Assembly: GCF_000718085.1 (NCBI RefSeq)
Contig: NZ_JOEC01000001.1
Location: 1,178,001-1,242,000 of the forward strand
Direction: 5' to 3'
DNA length: 64,000 bases
From: Mycetocola saprophilus
Lineage (GTDB): Bacteria > Actinomycetota > Actinomycetes > Actinomycetales > Microbacteriaceae
Shown here: piece by piece, positions 34,962 through 43,602 of the stretch
How positions within the stretch are numbered: position 1 is the first letter of the stretch
Layout of the letters: the number at the start of each line of letters is the position of its first letter
Notes under the pieces: model-generated
What the model was told of the DNA's origin: nothing
Databases searched by the model: none
Seen by the model: only the letters and a program-made list of their open reading frames with translations
Position numbers and translations under genes: made by a program

Positions 34962-36278
34962 TTACTTCTCGTCAGCAGCCTCAACCTCGGCGGCCTCTTC
35001 CTCTTCCGAGGGGATGAAGCCCGAGAGGTCAACGTCGGCACCGTTGGTGTCAACAACCTTGACCTTGCCCAGGACGATTGCGAGGGCCTTGTTACGGGCA
35101 ACCTCGCCGACCATGGCGGGAATCTGACCGTTCTGGTCCAGAACCTGGATGAACTCGCCCGGCTCCATGCCGTACTGAGCGGCACCCTGGATCAGGTACT
35201 GGGTCAGCTCTTCCTGGCTGACCTGAACCTTCTCGGTCTCGGCGATCACGTCGAGCAGGATCTGGGTACGGAAGGTCTTCTCGGAAGACTCCTTGACCTC
35301 GGCGCGGTGGGTGTCGTCCTCGAGACGGTTCTCGTTCTCCAGGTGACGGTGCACCTCGTCCTCGACGAGCTTCTCCGGAACGGCAACCTCAACGGTCTCC
35401 AGGAGGTGCTCGATCAGCTTCTCGCGAGCGGCAGCGCCCTGACCGAAGGTCTTCTTGCTGGCGGCCTGCTCCTTGAGCGACTCGGTCAGCTCGGCGATGG
35501 TGTCGAACTCCGAAGCGATCTGAGCGAACTCGTCGTCGGCCTCGGGCAGCTCGCGCTCCTTGACGGCGGTCAGGGTCACGGTGATCTCCGCGTCCTTGCC
35601 GGCGTGCTCGCCACCGAGCAGCGGGGCGGTGAAGGTGGTGGTCTCACCGGCGGTGAGGGTGTCCAGGGCCTCGTCGATGCCCTCGATCAGCTCGCCCGAG
35701 CCAACCTCGTAGGAGATGCCGGAGGCGTTGTCGACCTCGTTGCCCTCGATGGTGGCGATCAGGTCGATCTGAGCGAAGTCACCGGTCTTGACCGGACGGT
35801 CCACGGTGACGAGGGTGCCGAAGCGGGTACGCAGCGACTCGAGTTCCTCGGCCACATCGGCGTCGGTAACCTCGGCGGCCTCAACCTCAAGCTTGATGCC
35901 GTCGTAGGAGGGCAGGGTGACCTCGGGGCGAACGTCAACCTCGATGGTGACCTTCAGGTCGCCGGAGAAGTCCTTCTCGTTGGGCCACTCGGTGATGTCT
36001 GCCTCGGGGCGACCGAGAACACGAACACCGTGCTCCTCGACGGCTGCGCGGTAGAAACCGTCCAGACCCTCGTTGGCTGCCTGCTCGATGACAGCACCCT
36101 TACCGACGCGCTGGTCGATGATGGCTGCGGGCACCTTGCCCTTGCGGAAACCAGGCACGTTGATCTGCTCTGCGATCTGTGCGTAGGCGCGCTTGATGGC
36201 GGGCTGCAGGTCCTCCGGGGTCACCTCAATGTTGAGCTTGACGCGGGTGGGGCTGAGCTGTTCGACCGTCGACTTCAC
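34962..36278 (-). CDS. tig: Trigger factor
   Basis: A 438-residue ribosome-associated chaperone and peptidyl-prolyl isomerase. The N-terminal ribosome-binding loop is [10 protein letters not shown], an exact match to the family signature. The FKBP-like domain (about residues 150-240) and the C-terminal helical chaperone arms follow, ending in an acidic tail. The GTG at 36278 is chosen over an upstream ATG because AGGAGAA precedes it, and the longer reading frame merely translates the tRNA-Pro gene. Confidence 0.97.
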   Translation of the reverse strand: MKSTVEQLSPTRVKLNIEVTPEDLQPAIKRAYAQIAEQINVPGFRKGKVPAAIIDQRVGKGAVIEQAANEGLDGFYRAAVEEHGVRVLGRPEADITEWPNEKDFSGDLKVTIEVDVRPEVTLPSYDGIKLEVEAAEVTDADVAEELESLRTRFGTLVTVDRPVKTGDFAQIDLIATIEGNEVDNASGISYEVGSGELIEGIDEALDTLTAGETTTFTAPLLGGEHAGKDAEITVTLTAVKERELPEADDEFAQIASEFDTIAELTESLKEQAASKKTFGQGAAAREKLIEHLLETVEVAVPEKLVEDEVHRHLENENRLEDDTHRAEVKESSEKTFRTQILLDVIAETEKVQVSQEELTQYLIQGAAQYGMEPGEFIQVLDQNGQIPAMVGEVARNKALAIVLGKVKVVDTNGADVDLSGFIPSEEEEAAEVEAADEK

Positions 36279-36334
36279 GATGATGTGTTCTCCTGATTGT
36301 TGGAAATTCGTCCTCGGGTGAGGAGTGGGCCTCG

Positions 36335-36408
36335 TCGGGGCGACAGGATTTGAACCTGCGACCTCCCGCTCCCAAAGCGGGCGCTCTACCAAGCTGAGCT
36401 ACGCCCCG
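36335..36408 (-). tRNA. tRNA-Pro (anticodon TGG)
   Basis: The 74-base cloverleaf folds fully: acceptor stem CGGGGCG/CGCCCCG, the D-loop GGT, anticodon stem CCCGC/GCGGG with loop TTTGGGA, and the TTCAAAT T-loop. The discriminator is A at 36335. CCA is not encoded. It lies just upstream of tig on the same strand. Confidence 0.97.
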
Positions 36409-36493
36409 GCTAGTAAAGCCGGTTTTAGTCAATTCCGCGCATGCACGGCAGGCTAATTGACCTCCGCAAGTCTAGCCGACAAAAACACCCGTC

Positions 36494-36523
36494 CCGACAC
36501 CAATTCATAACTCGGGGTGTCGG
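36494..36523. repeat. Hairpin between the two tRNA genes
   Basis: CCGACACC and GGTGTCGG form an 8-base-pair stem with a 14-base loop in the 221-base gap between the divergent tRNA genes. No T tract follows. Confidence 0.4.
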
Positions 36524-36608
36524 AGGGGCCCCATAATGTCGCGCCGCGCCCGGGTTTCACCGCGAAGTGCGCAACCGGGCCCAACGTGTACTACGATGAA
36601 ATCACACC

Positions 36609-36626
36609 CCGGAAGTCACCTTCCGG
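36609..36626 (+). repeat. Hairpin abutting tRNA-Gly
   Basis: CCGGAAG-TCAC-CTTCCGG is a perfect 7-base-pair hairpin ending 3 bases before the tRNA-Gly 5' end. It could be a transcript leader structure that affects 5' processing. Confidence 0.4.
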
Positions 36627-36629
36627 AGT

Positions 36630-36703
36630 GGGGATGTAGCTTAGTGGTAAAGCCTTAGTCTTCCAAACTAATGATGCGGGTTCGATTCCCGTCATCCCCT
36701 CCA
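36630..36703 (+). tRNA. tRNA-Gly (anticodon TCC), probable prophage attachment site
   Basis: The cloverleaf folds with acceptor GGGGATG/CATCCCC, anticodon stem TTAGT/ACTAA with loop CTTCCAA, TTCGATT T-loop, discriminator T and encoded CCA. Phage genes begin right after its 3' end, so it is the likely attachment locus, left intact by integration as tyrosine recombinases usually do. The matching 3' repeat would be beyond the window. Confidence 0.95.
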
Positions 36704-36727
36704 AAATAAACACCAGGTAAAAGCACA

Positions 36728-36764
36728 AAAACCCCGCCACTCAATTTACGAGCGGCGGGGTTTT
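36728..36764. terminator. Bidirectional terminator at tRNA-prophage junction
   Basis: AAAACCCCGCC and GGCGGGGTTTT form an 11-base-pair stem with a 15-base loop. It can stop the tRNA-Gly transcript and the leftmost minus-strand prophage gene. Confidence 0.88.
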
Positions 36765-36791
36765 GCGTTTCTGTGCACCTTATCTGGCACC

Positions 36792-37214
36792 TTATGCGTC
36801 AGTGGCTGCCTCGCTGGTCGAGTAAAAGCGTGCTGCCTGATTGATCTTGCTCACGAACTCTCGCGCCTCTCGTTCCTTCTTCACCGGCGCGTCTTCGATG
36901 ATCACAGACCCATCAGGGAACGTGATCGAAACATAGACTCGGTTCTTGTTCTTCTTGAACATTCCGCCGACGATCGCTCCGACGGGGCCGGCGATGATTG
37001 CGCCGGCGGCGACTCGACCGATCGTCGTCTTGCGTCCCTGGTCTGCACCGTTCTCGAACACAGCTTCTGCGCCGGCCACATCACGCTTGACCGTTCGTCC
37101 GGACACGATGTGCGACACCACGCCTTTGTCGTGGAACACGTAACCGAAACGCCCGATATACGGAACATGCTTCTGGTTTTCCTTGTACTTGACCATCAAC
37201 TCTTTGAATCCCAT
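36792..37214 (-). CDS. Prophage hypothetical protein with glycine-zipper segment
   Basis: A 140-residue protein I cannot assign. An N-terminal region of strands and basic residues (about 1-65) is followed by a Gly/Ala/Ile-rich zipper-like segment (about 70-86) and a beta-rich C-terminal part. Such proteins are common as accessory genes at prophage ends. It is the gene closest to the tRNA-Gly and faces it. Confidence 0.6.
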   Translation of the reverse strand: MGFKELMVKYKENQKHVPYIGRFGYVFHDKGVVSHIVSGRTVKRDVAGAEAVFENGADQGRKTTIGRVAAGAIIAGPVGAIVGGMFKKNKNRVYVSITFPDGSVIIEDAPVKKEREAREFVSKINQAARFYSTSEAATDA

Positions 37215-37249
37215 GCGGCCAAGATACAGGCCCGAGCTATCCTGAGTCC

Positions 37250-37390
37250 ATGAAGGTTATTTTGCAGGTGCGCCCGTCCAAGGTCACAACTATCGAGGTC
37301 GAAGCTGATAGCTATGAGGTCGCGCTCGAGCAGGCTCGCGCACAGATCCCCAAGGGGTACGCGGTCCTATCAATCCGCAAGGAGAAATAA
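37250..37390 (+). CDS. Small prophage ORF, 46 residues
   Basis: An ATG-to-TAA frame of 46 residues (starts Met-Lys-Val-Ile-Leu-Gln-Val-Arg-Pro, ends Ile-Arg-Lys-Glu-Lys) with an alternating strand-helix-strand pattern. It is divergent from the gene at 36792. No clear ribosome-binding site was seen; it reads like a real small phage protein but has no recognised family. Confidence 0.5.
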   Translation: MKVILQVRPSKVTTIEVEADSYEVALEQARAQIPKGYAVLSIRKEK

Positions 37391-37469
37391 GAGCATGCCC
37401 CCAGCAATGGGGGATTGCTTTGCTGCGCCGAACCAATCGCGGTGGGTTCCGATGGGTTAAAGTGGGATC

Positions 37470-37889
37470 ATGACTGCCCGCCACACAACTGCCTACCTCT
37501 TGGCCGCGGCCGCGCTAGCGGCGACGCTCACTGCATGCTCGGCAACTGTTGAACCCGCGCAGCAGCCTGCGTTAGTCGCAAAACAGGTAAATGAATCGAC
37601 CCCTTCGCCGTCCCCCACCATGGAAGAGGTTGCCTCGCCCTCCAGGGACCTCGAAGGCGAGGCTGGCGCGTTCTCCCTAGCAGCATTACGCATTGTGGAC
37701 AGTATCCGCCATGCTCCCTACGGCACTTTCACCGACTCTGAAGTTGACAGCCTCCACCATAGAGCGATGGCGCTCGCCTCAGATGATCGAGTGTTTGAAG
37801 CCAAGACGGACCCTGAAACAATGGATCAGCTTTCCGCTGAGTTGGAGGCGTTGAAAGCGGACATCGCCGGCCGCGTCAGTACTGACTAA
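37470..37889 (+). CDS. Putative prophage lipoprotein
   Basis: A 139-residue lipoprotein. A signal peptide with a Thr-Ala-Arg-His start, an Ala/Leu core and the lipobox Leu-Thr-Ala-Cys (Cys at residue 23) precede a Ser/Pro/Thr linker and a helical domain with acidic ends. It is transcribed against the late genes, next to the att site, so it is a candidate lysogenic-conversion gene, possibly for superinfection exclusion. That role is inference. Confidence 0.75.
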   Translation: MTARHTTAYLLAAAALAATLTACSATVEPAQQPALVAKQVNESTPSPSPTMEEVASPSRDLEGEAGAFSLAALRIVDSIRHAPYGTFTDSEVDSLHHRAMALASDDRVFEAKTDPETMDQLSAELEALKADIAGRVSTD

Positions 37890-37897
37890 ACGCGAAA

Positions 37898-37931
37898 AAG
37901 CGGGGCGGATCCTAAAGGATCCGCCCCGCTT
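37898..37931. terminator. Bidirectional terminator, prophage lipoprotein / late operon
   Basis: A perfect 15-base-pair stem (AAGCGGGGCGGATCC / GGATCCGCCCCGCTT) with loop TAAA. A five-A run on the left gives a T run for minus-strand transcription, so it ends the phage late operon as well as the lipoprotein gene. Confidence 0.93.
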
Positions 37932-37948
37932 GACCATAAGCCGAGTTG

Positions 37949-38716
37949 CTAGACGTTGTGAGTGTTGAGGAAGTCCACGATCATCGGCTGATTGACGGCC
38001 GCATACGAGTCGTAGTCGTGGCCGGACTGCAGCGGCACCAACGTGATGTTGTTTCCAGCATGACGTTTCATCTGCTCTGGCCACGTCGGAATACAAAGCT
38101 TGTCAGTGAGCCCATAGAAGAAAAGCATCGGGATGCCGGCCAGCTTACCCGCCTGAGACAACGTGAACGGGTTATGCCCGGCCCCGTATGCTGATTCTGA
38201 CCAACCGCCTGTATAGGCAGAGTTGGCAAATTGGGCGTACCCTTCTCTATCGTTCGTCACAATATCTGTAACGTTGCAGACCGGGATCACCGACACGATG
38301 CATGAGACCTTGTCCGGGTTGGCGGCCGCCCAGTTCATGGAAATCAGGCCGCCCATTGAACCGGAGATCAGTGCTGTTTTTCCAGTCTTCACATTGGGTA
38401 GCGCCTGGCCTAGGGCATTATGCGCATCCACGCCCCTGAGAGAGGCGAGGTTCCCCCAAGTCTGGGGCCCTCCGTTCTCGCCAGAGGTCGCGCTGTAGCC
38501 TGCTGCTGCAACCATCTGAGTAAGCGTGTTCTGATTCCCCAACGGGCTCAAACAGTACAGCGCGTCACTTCCCGCGCCGTGCACAAACTGTACCGGATAT
38601 CGAGGATCTGGCCGGCGCAGCTTCGGCTCAATGATGAGAGTACCTTCACCTGGAATAGCAGACCCGTTGTTTACCGTCCCCACAGCGTAGCTAGTGGACA
38701 TCGCGTTATAACTCAT
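37949..38716 (-). CDS. Phage alpha/beta hydrolase (esterase-like)
   Basis: A 255-residue hydrolase with a full triad: Ser120 in Ser-Gly-Ser-Met-Gly-Gly, Asp204 in Gly-Leu-Thr-Asp and His232 in Ser-Gly-His-Asp. It lacks a signal peptide. It is the last gene of the late operon, after the tail fibre, and overlaps that gene by 4 bases. It may be a tail-borne enzyme that modifies a surface polymer or lipid, or a LysB-like lysis enzyme; its position after the tail genes favours the former. Confidence 0.7.
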   Translation of the reverse strand: MSYNAMSTSYAVGTVNNGSAIPGEGTLIIEPKLRRPDPRYPVQFVHGAGSDALYCLSPLGNQNTLTQMVAAAGYSATSGENGGPQTWGNLASLRGVDAHNALGQALPNVKTGKTALISGSMGGLISMNWAAANPDKVSCIVSVIPVCNVTDIVTNDREGYAQFANSAYTGGWSESAYGAGHNPFTLSQAGKLAGIPMLFFYGLTDKLCIPTWPEQMKRHAGNNITLVPLQSGHDYDSYAAVNQPMIVDFLNTHNV

Positions 38717-39624
38717 GCTGTCACCACCGTGAGAGAGCCAGGATTGTTTACCGTCCCAGTAACACGAGCGTTGTACGCGGTGTCAGCTGACTGCAGCTGA
38801 ATCTTCGCAATATGAGTCGAGCCCGGTACCAGGCCGCTCTTACGCGCTCCTCTACTGATCGTTACCCATCGATCCGCAGGCGGCGCGTTTAGTCCCGGAC
38901 TAGCGAGACGCACTCCATCAAGAAGTATGTGAGCTACCGCAATGCCGTTGGGCCCCTGGCTGGCCATATCCGTATCGAGGCGAAGCATAATAGGCCGCTC
39001 CCCCACTACAAACGTGACGGTCAGCCCAGGCACATCCACAGGTGTCGTGGAGGTAGTACTGAACATGCTCGTGATTTGCGCGTACCCCAGCTCATTTCCG
39101 CCTGCGCCCACCACGCTCCACACGGACCCGTCAGATCGGTATGCCTCGGGAACATCGGTGGCGTAGTACATTGTCGCAGCCGGCACCGTGTTCGCGGCAG
39201 GCCTGGCCGAGTACTTGCCCGAAAGCGAGGGCGGAATGCCATCCCTCGCAATGGGGATTCCGAATTGGATCGTCCGATTACGACCCTGATCGGTGAAGGA
39301 CACGGTCGGCGCGCTCCCATGGGCGAGCGGAGTAGCCGTTGCTGCGGTGATCACTGGCCCCACAGCAGTTTCAATCTTATCCTTCTGGACTACGGCAAAC
39401 TGCGAATTGTCGTCGCGCGCCACCAGAGTCATTGAGGCGTCCTGCATGGCGACGGTGTTCGCAGCGAACATCTCAGCCTGATCTCGCGCTGCATCTGCAT
39501 CATCTCGCGCCTGCACGGCTTCATTACGGGCAGCCACGATCTCGGGGGTCATATCACCGCTTTCCCCCTTTTCCCCTCGGGGGCCCCGGACATTCCCAAG
39601 GAACTCAATACGATTAGCCATCAT
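38713..39624 (-). CDS. Phage tail fibre protein with collagen-like start
   Basis: A 303-residue protein. A short collagen-like Gly-Pro-Arg-Gly-Glu-Lys-Gly-Glu-Ser run (about residues 12-22) leads into an Ala/Asp-rich coiled coil (about 28-62), a linker and a C-terminal beta-rich domain (about 170-303). This is a typical trimeric receptor-binding fibre layout. It overlaps the gene upstream by one base. Confidence 0.75.
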   Translation of the reverse strand: MMANRIEFLGNVRGPRGEKGESGDMTPEIVAARNEAVQARDDADAARDQAEMFAANTVAMQDASMTLVARDDNSQFAVVQKDKIETAVGPVITAATATPLAHGSAPTVSFTDQGRNRTIQFGIPIARDGIPPSLSGKYSARPAANTVPAATMYYATDVPEAYRSDGSVWSVVGAGGNELGYAQITSMFSTTSTTPVDVPGLTVTFVVGERPIMLRLDTDMASQGPNGIAVAHILLDGVRLASPGLNAPPADRWVTISRGARKSGLVPGSTHIAKIQLQSADTAYNARVTGTVNNPGSLTVVTA

Positions 39625-40058
39625 TACCCGTTTCTCCGGTTTACATCACCGGTCGTGCTGTCTACCCAGATCCATCCAGCGGGCCAGGGATCAGGACGCT
39701 CAGCCTGCCAAAACACATGCGCCGGCGACCAACCCTCGCCATTAGCGCCATCAGTGATGTCTCCGCCACCCTGCTGCGCGAAAAACGAAAACAGGTCTTG
39801 CGCCTGGTAGTTACCTGCCTCATCGAGCCAGGTCACTGAGGCGATGTATTTCGCCTGTCCCGCGATCTCTTCCATTGACACCAGTTCAACAGTGAAAGAG
39901 CCATCAGCTTTAAGATCAGCTTTCACCGGCCGCGTAGTGAGCATCTTGCCGCCGCTGAGCCCGTACGATGGTCGATCCAGCCGGAAGTAGAGCGCAGGGC
40001 TGAGGTTCGCGAGCGCAGACAGGGCAGGGTCCGTGATCCTACCGCTATAGATAGCCAT
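39624..40058 (-). CDS. Phage minor tail protein
   Basis: A 144-residue protein ending in Gly-Trp-Ile-Trp-Val-Asp-Ser-Thr-Thr-Gly-Asp-Val, a motif seen in small actinophage tail proteins. The N-terminal half is beta-rich. It overlaps both neighbours by one base. The exact role is unknown. Confidence 0.6.
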   Translation of the reverse strand: MAIYSGRITDPALSALANLSPALYFRLDRPSYGLSGGKMLTTRPVKADLKADGSFTVELVSMEEIAGQAKYIASVTWLDEAGNYQAQDLFSFFAQQGGGDITDGANGEGWSPAHVFWQAERPDPWPAGWIWVDSTTGDVNRRNG

Positions 40059-40282
40059 CAGCTACCGTCCTTGACGCGCTTCCCCGGGGTACGCTCGTGC
40101 GAGTACACGCTGGTCAGGATCGATACGACGCCCGCCAGAGCTGCCGCTGACGCAACGCCAGCCCAGTCAACTTCAATCAGGCCAATCGCCGTGGTTCCGA
40201 TAACCGCCACCGCGGTCTGTGCGAACGTCTTGATAGCGCGCTCGCCAGCGTAAATCCAAAAATCCTTAGTCAGGTAGTCCAT
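40058..40282 (-). CDS. Holin, r1t-like
   Basis: A 74-residue membrane protein. It opens with Lys-Asp-Phe-Trp and Ala-Gly-Glu-Arg-Ala-Ile-Lys-Thr-Phe-Ala-Gln-Thr, the r1t-type holin signature, followed by two hydrophobic segments and a charged tail. It would make membrane lesions that time lysis and release the endolysin, whose gene is two upstream. Confidence 0.85.
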   Translation of the reverse strand: MDYLTKDFWIYAGERAIKTFAQTAVAVIGTTAIGLIEVDWAGVASAAALAGVVSILTSVYSHERTPGKRVKDGS

Positions 40283-40737
40283 TACTCCCCCTTCGTGAAC
40301 CGGCCGCGTTCATCACGCGGCTGGGTCCGTTCTTCCAAAACTGCAATGCGGGTGTGATCGCTGCCTAGCTTGTCCGTGATCGATTTGATCGAATCTTCGA
40401 CAGAGGCAAGGCGCTCAGAGAGCATCCCTGTCGCACTCTCGTTGCGGTCTACCGCGTCGCGCATGCTGCCACCGTGATTGGGCAGCACCTCATGCTTCAC
40501 GGCGGCCAGGGACGCAGTGGTCGCCGCCGCATGCGCTTCAGCCGACGCAGTATGAGCTCGCGTCTCGGCCATGAACCTTGGCAGCTCGGACAAAGCATTC
40601 AGAAACACACCAAGCGCCTTCAACGACGGCCAAACCTTCCGCAAACCAGCAAGGGCCGCCGCTACCGCGACGACCCACAAAACACCCTCACCAATGGTGA
40701 GAGCTTGCACCCATTCCGGCACCCACTCTGGCATCAA
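40282..40737 (-). CDS. DUF2746-like membrane protein of the lysis cassette
   Basis: A 151-residue protein with one N-terminal membrane segment (about 18-37), a long helical region and the motif Leu-Pro-Asn-His-Gly-Gly-Ser-Met-Arg-Asp-Ala-Val, typical of DUF2746 in actinophages. Lying between endolysin and holin it may be a second holin, an antiholin or a spanin-like factor. It overlaps the endolysin stop (ATGA). Confidence 0.7.
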   Translation of the reverse strand: MMPEWVPEWVQALTIGEGVLWVVAVAAALAGLRKVWPSLKALGVFLNALSELPRFMAETRAHTASAEAHAAATTASLAAVKHEVLPNHGGSMRDAVDRNESATGMLSERLASVEDSIKSITDKLGSDHTRIAVLEERTQPRDERGRFTKGE

Positions 40738-41492
40738 CTAGAAACCCGTTTGATTGCCGCCTCGGACAAATTCCACAGATACCCATTCACGGTGTCCAGG
40801 TCTTCCCGAGACATCTCGAGGATTTCACCCGGCTTGGCCTTGGCCACAGCCTGCAACAAGCTCAGGTGGCGAGTGTCTGCGATGGCGGTAAGGCCATCGT
40901 CGGTGCCGAGGTAAATGGTCCCATCAGGCGTTCGAATAAAAGCCATTTCTAAAGCTCCAATCTGCGGCGCGGTCGCCGGTACTAAGTTTTCAGCGGGTGG
41001 TACCGCGTTGCCTTCGAGGGCGGCACCAAGCACGTTATGCCCGAGGAACGCTCCCGGGCCGATGGCCCATCCCTCAAACTTGAGGTGGCCCCATGCTCTG
41101 CGGAACTCCGCCGGCGTAACTGCACCAGTGAAGCCCCGAACTGGCAGATCAATCGTGGCGATTCTCCGGTCTGCGGTCATGATTGCTACATGCCCAGCAT
41201 CTCCCCAGATCCGCTTCCCATCGCGCAGCCACATGCCCATAACCCCGGACCAGTAAAGAACAGCGCCCACCGGCGCATCTTCAAGCCGTCCAGCGACTAG
41301 CGCACCCTTGGCTTGTGCGCCTTTTCGCGCGTCTGTGGCCCACTGATATCCGCCCTGCTCGCCGTCGGATTTAGGAGATCCGAAAGCCCGCCACGTGACC
41401 TGCAAGCACCAGCCAGGCGTTACCTTCCCTGCATCCCGCAGACGCGTAGCGGCCGCCAGACCATCAAGATTCTTCGGCTCAAACTTGGTCAA
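40734..41492 (-). CDS. Endolysin with CHAP/NlpC-like cysteine peptidase domain
   Basis: A 252-residue peptidoglycan hydrolase. The N-terminal domain has the probable nucleophile Cys29 in Gly-Trp-Cys-Leu and His101 in Trp-Gly-Asp-Ala-Gly-His-Val-Ala, the CHAP/NlpC arrangement of an amidase or endopeptidase. The C-terminal part (about 165-252) may bind the cell wall. No signal peptide is seen, so it needs the holin, which lies downstream. Confidence 0.8.
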   Translation of the reverse strand: MTKFEPKNLDGLAAATRLRDAGKVTPGWCLQVTWRAFGSPKSDGEQGGYQWATDARKGAQAKGALVAGRLEDAPVGAVLYWSGVMGMWLRDGKRIWGDAGHVAIMTADRRIATIDLPVRGFTGAVTPAEFRRAWGHLKFEGWAIGPGAFLGHNVLGAALEGNAVPPAENLVPATAPQIGALEMAFIRTPDGTIYLGTDDGLTAIADTRHLSLLQAVAKAKPGEILEMSREDLDTVNGYLWNLSEAAIKRVSS

Positions 41493-42490
41493 CTGGCTCC
41501 CCCCTTCTGCTGCACTGGTGCGAAATCAGCACCCAGCCGTTCGGCTTTTACCAGCCATGAAAAACGGCCACCAGGTTTCCCAGTGACCGTAAAAGTGTTT
41601 CCCTCGATATCGCCCCAGTCGGCGATGAACCCGCGTGCTGTTACCAGCACCGCACGACCATATGGCTTCGTGAGGTCCTTGAAGTATGTGGGAAGCTGCA
41701 CTACGGTAGAACCCGTTTCATCCAGCCCAGATTCACCCCAATACTCCACCCCAGACACGGGCGACTCGGTGGCCGCATGATAAAGCTCGGACATGCGATC
41801 AGTCGGGTGATCCATCACGAACTGCTTCGCGCCAGTTACAGCCAGCGCGCCAGCTACGCGCACTCGCCCAGATCCGATTTCAAGGCCTGCCGAGAGGTCT
41901 GGTGGAACTAGCGTGATCTGGCCCAAGCTGGCAGATATTGATCCTGATGGGGAAAAGTTGATTGTCCCGCCGCCACCGAGGCGTTCGAGGGTCATTGTTC
42001 CAAGTGATATCTTTCCGGGAGCCTGGATTACTAGATCATTCTCTAGAGTCGTTCGGGCGCGCAACCGAGTCGCTCCTGTCACGTCCAAAGACTTGGTGAC
42101 GCGCGCATCACCAGACACTTCGAGCGACCTGGTGATCTTGGTGTCGCCGTCGAAGCTTGCCGCCCCGTACCATGTGAGTGTTCCTTGGCCGGCCGTGTTT
42201 CCGTTGAACTGGCATGGCCCGTTGAAGGTGAAGGAACCATTACCCACAACGGCTCCGCGCATCCACATCGGGCCTGACCAGTCGAATGTACCCGTGCCAT
42301 CAAGACGCCCAGAGATCGTCTGTCGCCCTGTAGTGCTGGCTATACCTTCGACCCACAGGCCTTCTCCTGCGACCCGGAGGCGGCCTTTGGTGATGGAACT
42401 GAACCCGATAGGGGCCTGGCGTTCCAGCTTCGCCACTCGAGCAACGAGACGTGCGAGCTCGTTTTGGTTGAGGTTTTCTGTCTTGCCCAT
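41489..42490 (-). CDS. Phage tail protein with repetitive beta structure
   Basis: A 333-residue protein. After a short N-terminal coiled coil, residues about 30-210 are repetitive Gly/Thr/Ser/Asp-rich strands (runs of Thr-x-Gly-x-x-x-Phe), suggestive of a beta-helix or tail-spike shaft. A C-terminal globular domain follows. The ATG at 42490 has GGGAG upstream; the longer frame would overlap the tail gene before it. Confidence 0.65.
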   Translation of the reverse strand: MGKTENLNQNELARLVARVAKLERQAPIGFSSITKGRLRVAGEGLWVEGIASTTGRQTISGRLDGTGTFDWSGPMWMRGAVVGNGSFTFNGPCQFNGNTAGQGTLTWYGAASFDGDTKITRSLEVSGDARVTKSLDVTGATRLRARTTLENDLVIQAPGKISLGTMTLERLGGGGTINFSPSGSISASLGQITLVPPDLSAGLEIGSGRVRVAGALAVTGAKQFVMDHPTDRMSELYHAATESPVSGVEYWGESGLDETGSTVVQLPTYFKDLTKPYGRAVLVTARGFIADWGDIEGNTFTVTGKPGGRFSWLVKAERLGADFAPVQQKGGAS

Positions 42491-42501
42491 GTCTCCCTTC
42501 C

Positions 42502-43602
42502 CTACTGAAGTTCGAGTTTGATTCGGTCGGACAGGTCGCCGGAGAACCCGATCAATCGGAACGTTCTCAGCCCATCGAATATCCACGGATCGCCATCGCT
42601 CTTGATAGCGATCGAGTCTCCGATGCGCAGCTTTTCCACTCCTTGAAGGCCTCCCGCGGGGATGCTCACAGACCACTGCTCGGTTCCGTTAGTCAGCGTG
42701 GTCACCTCGGTGACAGCGTGAGAGAACAGGATCTGCTTCGAGTCAATGTCTTTGAGCTGGATGGACCGGTCCAGCGCGGGAGTAGTGAACGGAGAGACGC
42801 TTCCCAACCCAAACCCTGCAACCGCCATGTCCTGCTCGGACCCGGCACCGACTGCGAGAATCCCCGTGGTTTGTGTCTGCCCGTCATCGGTTACTGATTC
42901 CAGGATCATTTCCGGCTGCGGGGCGGAGAGATCGAAATACCATGTGCTGCCAGGCAGCCGCCCCGTACGCATAACCCAGCCCAGGGTGTCATTCGAATTC
43001 CAGCGAGCCCAGAAATCAAAATCGGGCCCGCCCTCGACTTCCTGAATTTCCTGCAACGCGTCTTCGACGGTAGGAACTAGGTAGTTCTCATATGTTCGGG
43101 AGTGCTGGCCAGCCTCTACTGGGGAAAGCTCTATCGGAAGCGAGTACATCGGGAAAGGCCCGGTGAGGCCCTGTTCGATGACCCGCGCAGCAATAGAAAC
43201 CAATGTCTGGTTTTGGATCACCAAACGCCCCGGTAGCGCTTCAGCAGGGCTCTCCCAATACCCAGTTACTCCGAAAGGCCACCGTTTGGAGAAGAACTCC
43301 CGAATGCCCTTTGCCTTCAGTGTCAGGGTTCTAGTTGCGGGCGAGTACGTCCGAGCAACGATGGGGCCGGCAGCGATCACGTACTCGTTGGTGCCGTCAT
43401 CCCAGCATCTCGCGAGCGAGTATGCCCACTTTCGTGTGTACTCGCGCCACTGTTCACGATCGATTGGGCCCTCGCCCATCCGGAACGAAACGGATTGTTC
43501 CCCAGCGGAGTTGATCGCGACACTAAAATTCGCCGATTCAGGATCCACCCGAAACTGCTTGCGTCCCGTTCGTGTATCGCACAACCAAAATGTCCACGCC
43601 AT
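42502..43602 (-). CDS. Minor tail protein (Gp37/tail-hub like)
   Basis: A 366-residue protein of the type called siphovirus Gp37-like in actinophages, taken as the tail-hub/baseplate component after the distal tail protein. A beta-rich N-terminal region (Phe-Trp-Leu-Cys-Asp) precedes a central part rich in Trp, and the C-terminal region ends in Ile-Gly-Asp-Ser-Ile-Ala-Ile. The ATG at 43602 overlaps the preceding stop (TGATG); a GTG 9 bases earlier is possible. Confidence 0.72.
   Translation of the reverse strand: MAWTFWLCDTRTGRKQFRVDPESANFSVAINSAGEQSVSFRMGEGPIDREQWREYTRKWAYSLARCWDDGTNEYVIAAGPIVARTYSPATRTLTLKAKGIREFFSKRWPFGVTGYWESPAEALPGRLVIQNQTLVSIAARVIEQGLTGPFPMYSLPIELSPVEAGQHSRTYENYLVPTVEDALQEIQEVEGGPDFDFWARWNSNDTLGWVMRTGRLPGSTWYFDLSAPQPEMILESVTDDGQTQTTGILAVGAGSEQDMAVAGFGLGSVSPFTTPALDRSIQLKDIDSKQILFSHAVTEVTTLTNGTEQWSVSIPAGGLQGVEKLRIGDSIAIKSDGDPWIFDGLRTFRLIGFSGDLSDRIKLELQ

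Noticed and set aside
36279..36392. Longer tig start reading Met-Val-Glu-Arg-Pro-Leu-Trp
   Set aside because: These residues come from translating the tRNA-Pro gene. GTG 36278 has a proper ribosome-binding site.
36710..36722. CCAGGTAAAAGC next to tRNA-Gly as a copy of the operator at 59168
   Set aside because: Only nine bases match and the inverted partner is missing, so it is probably chance.
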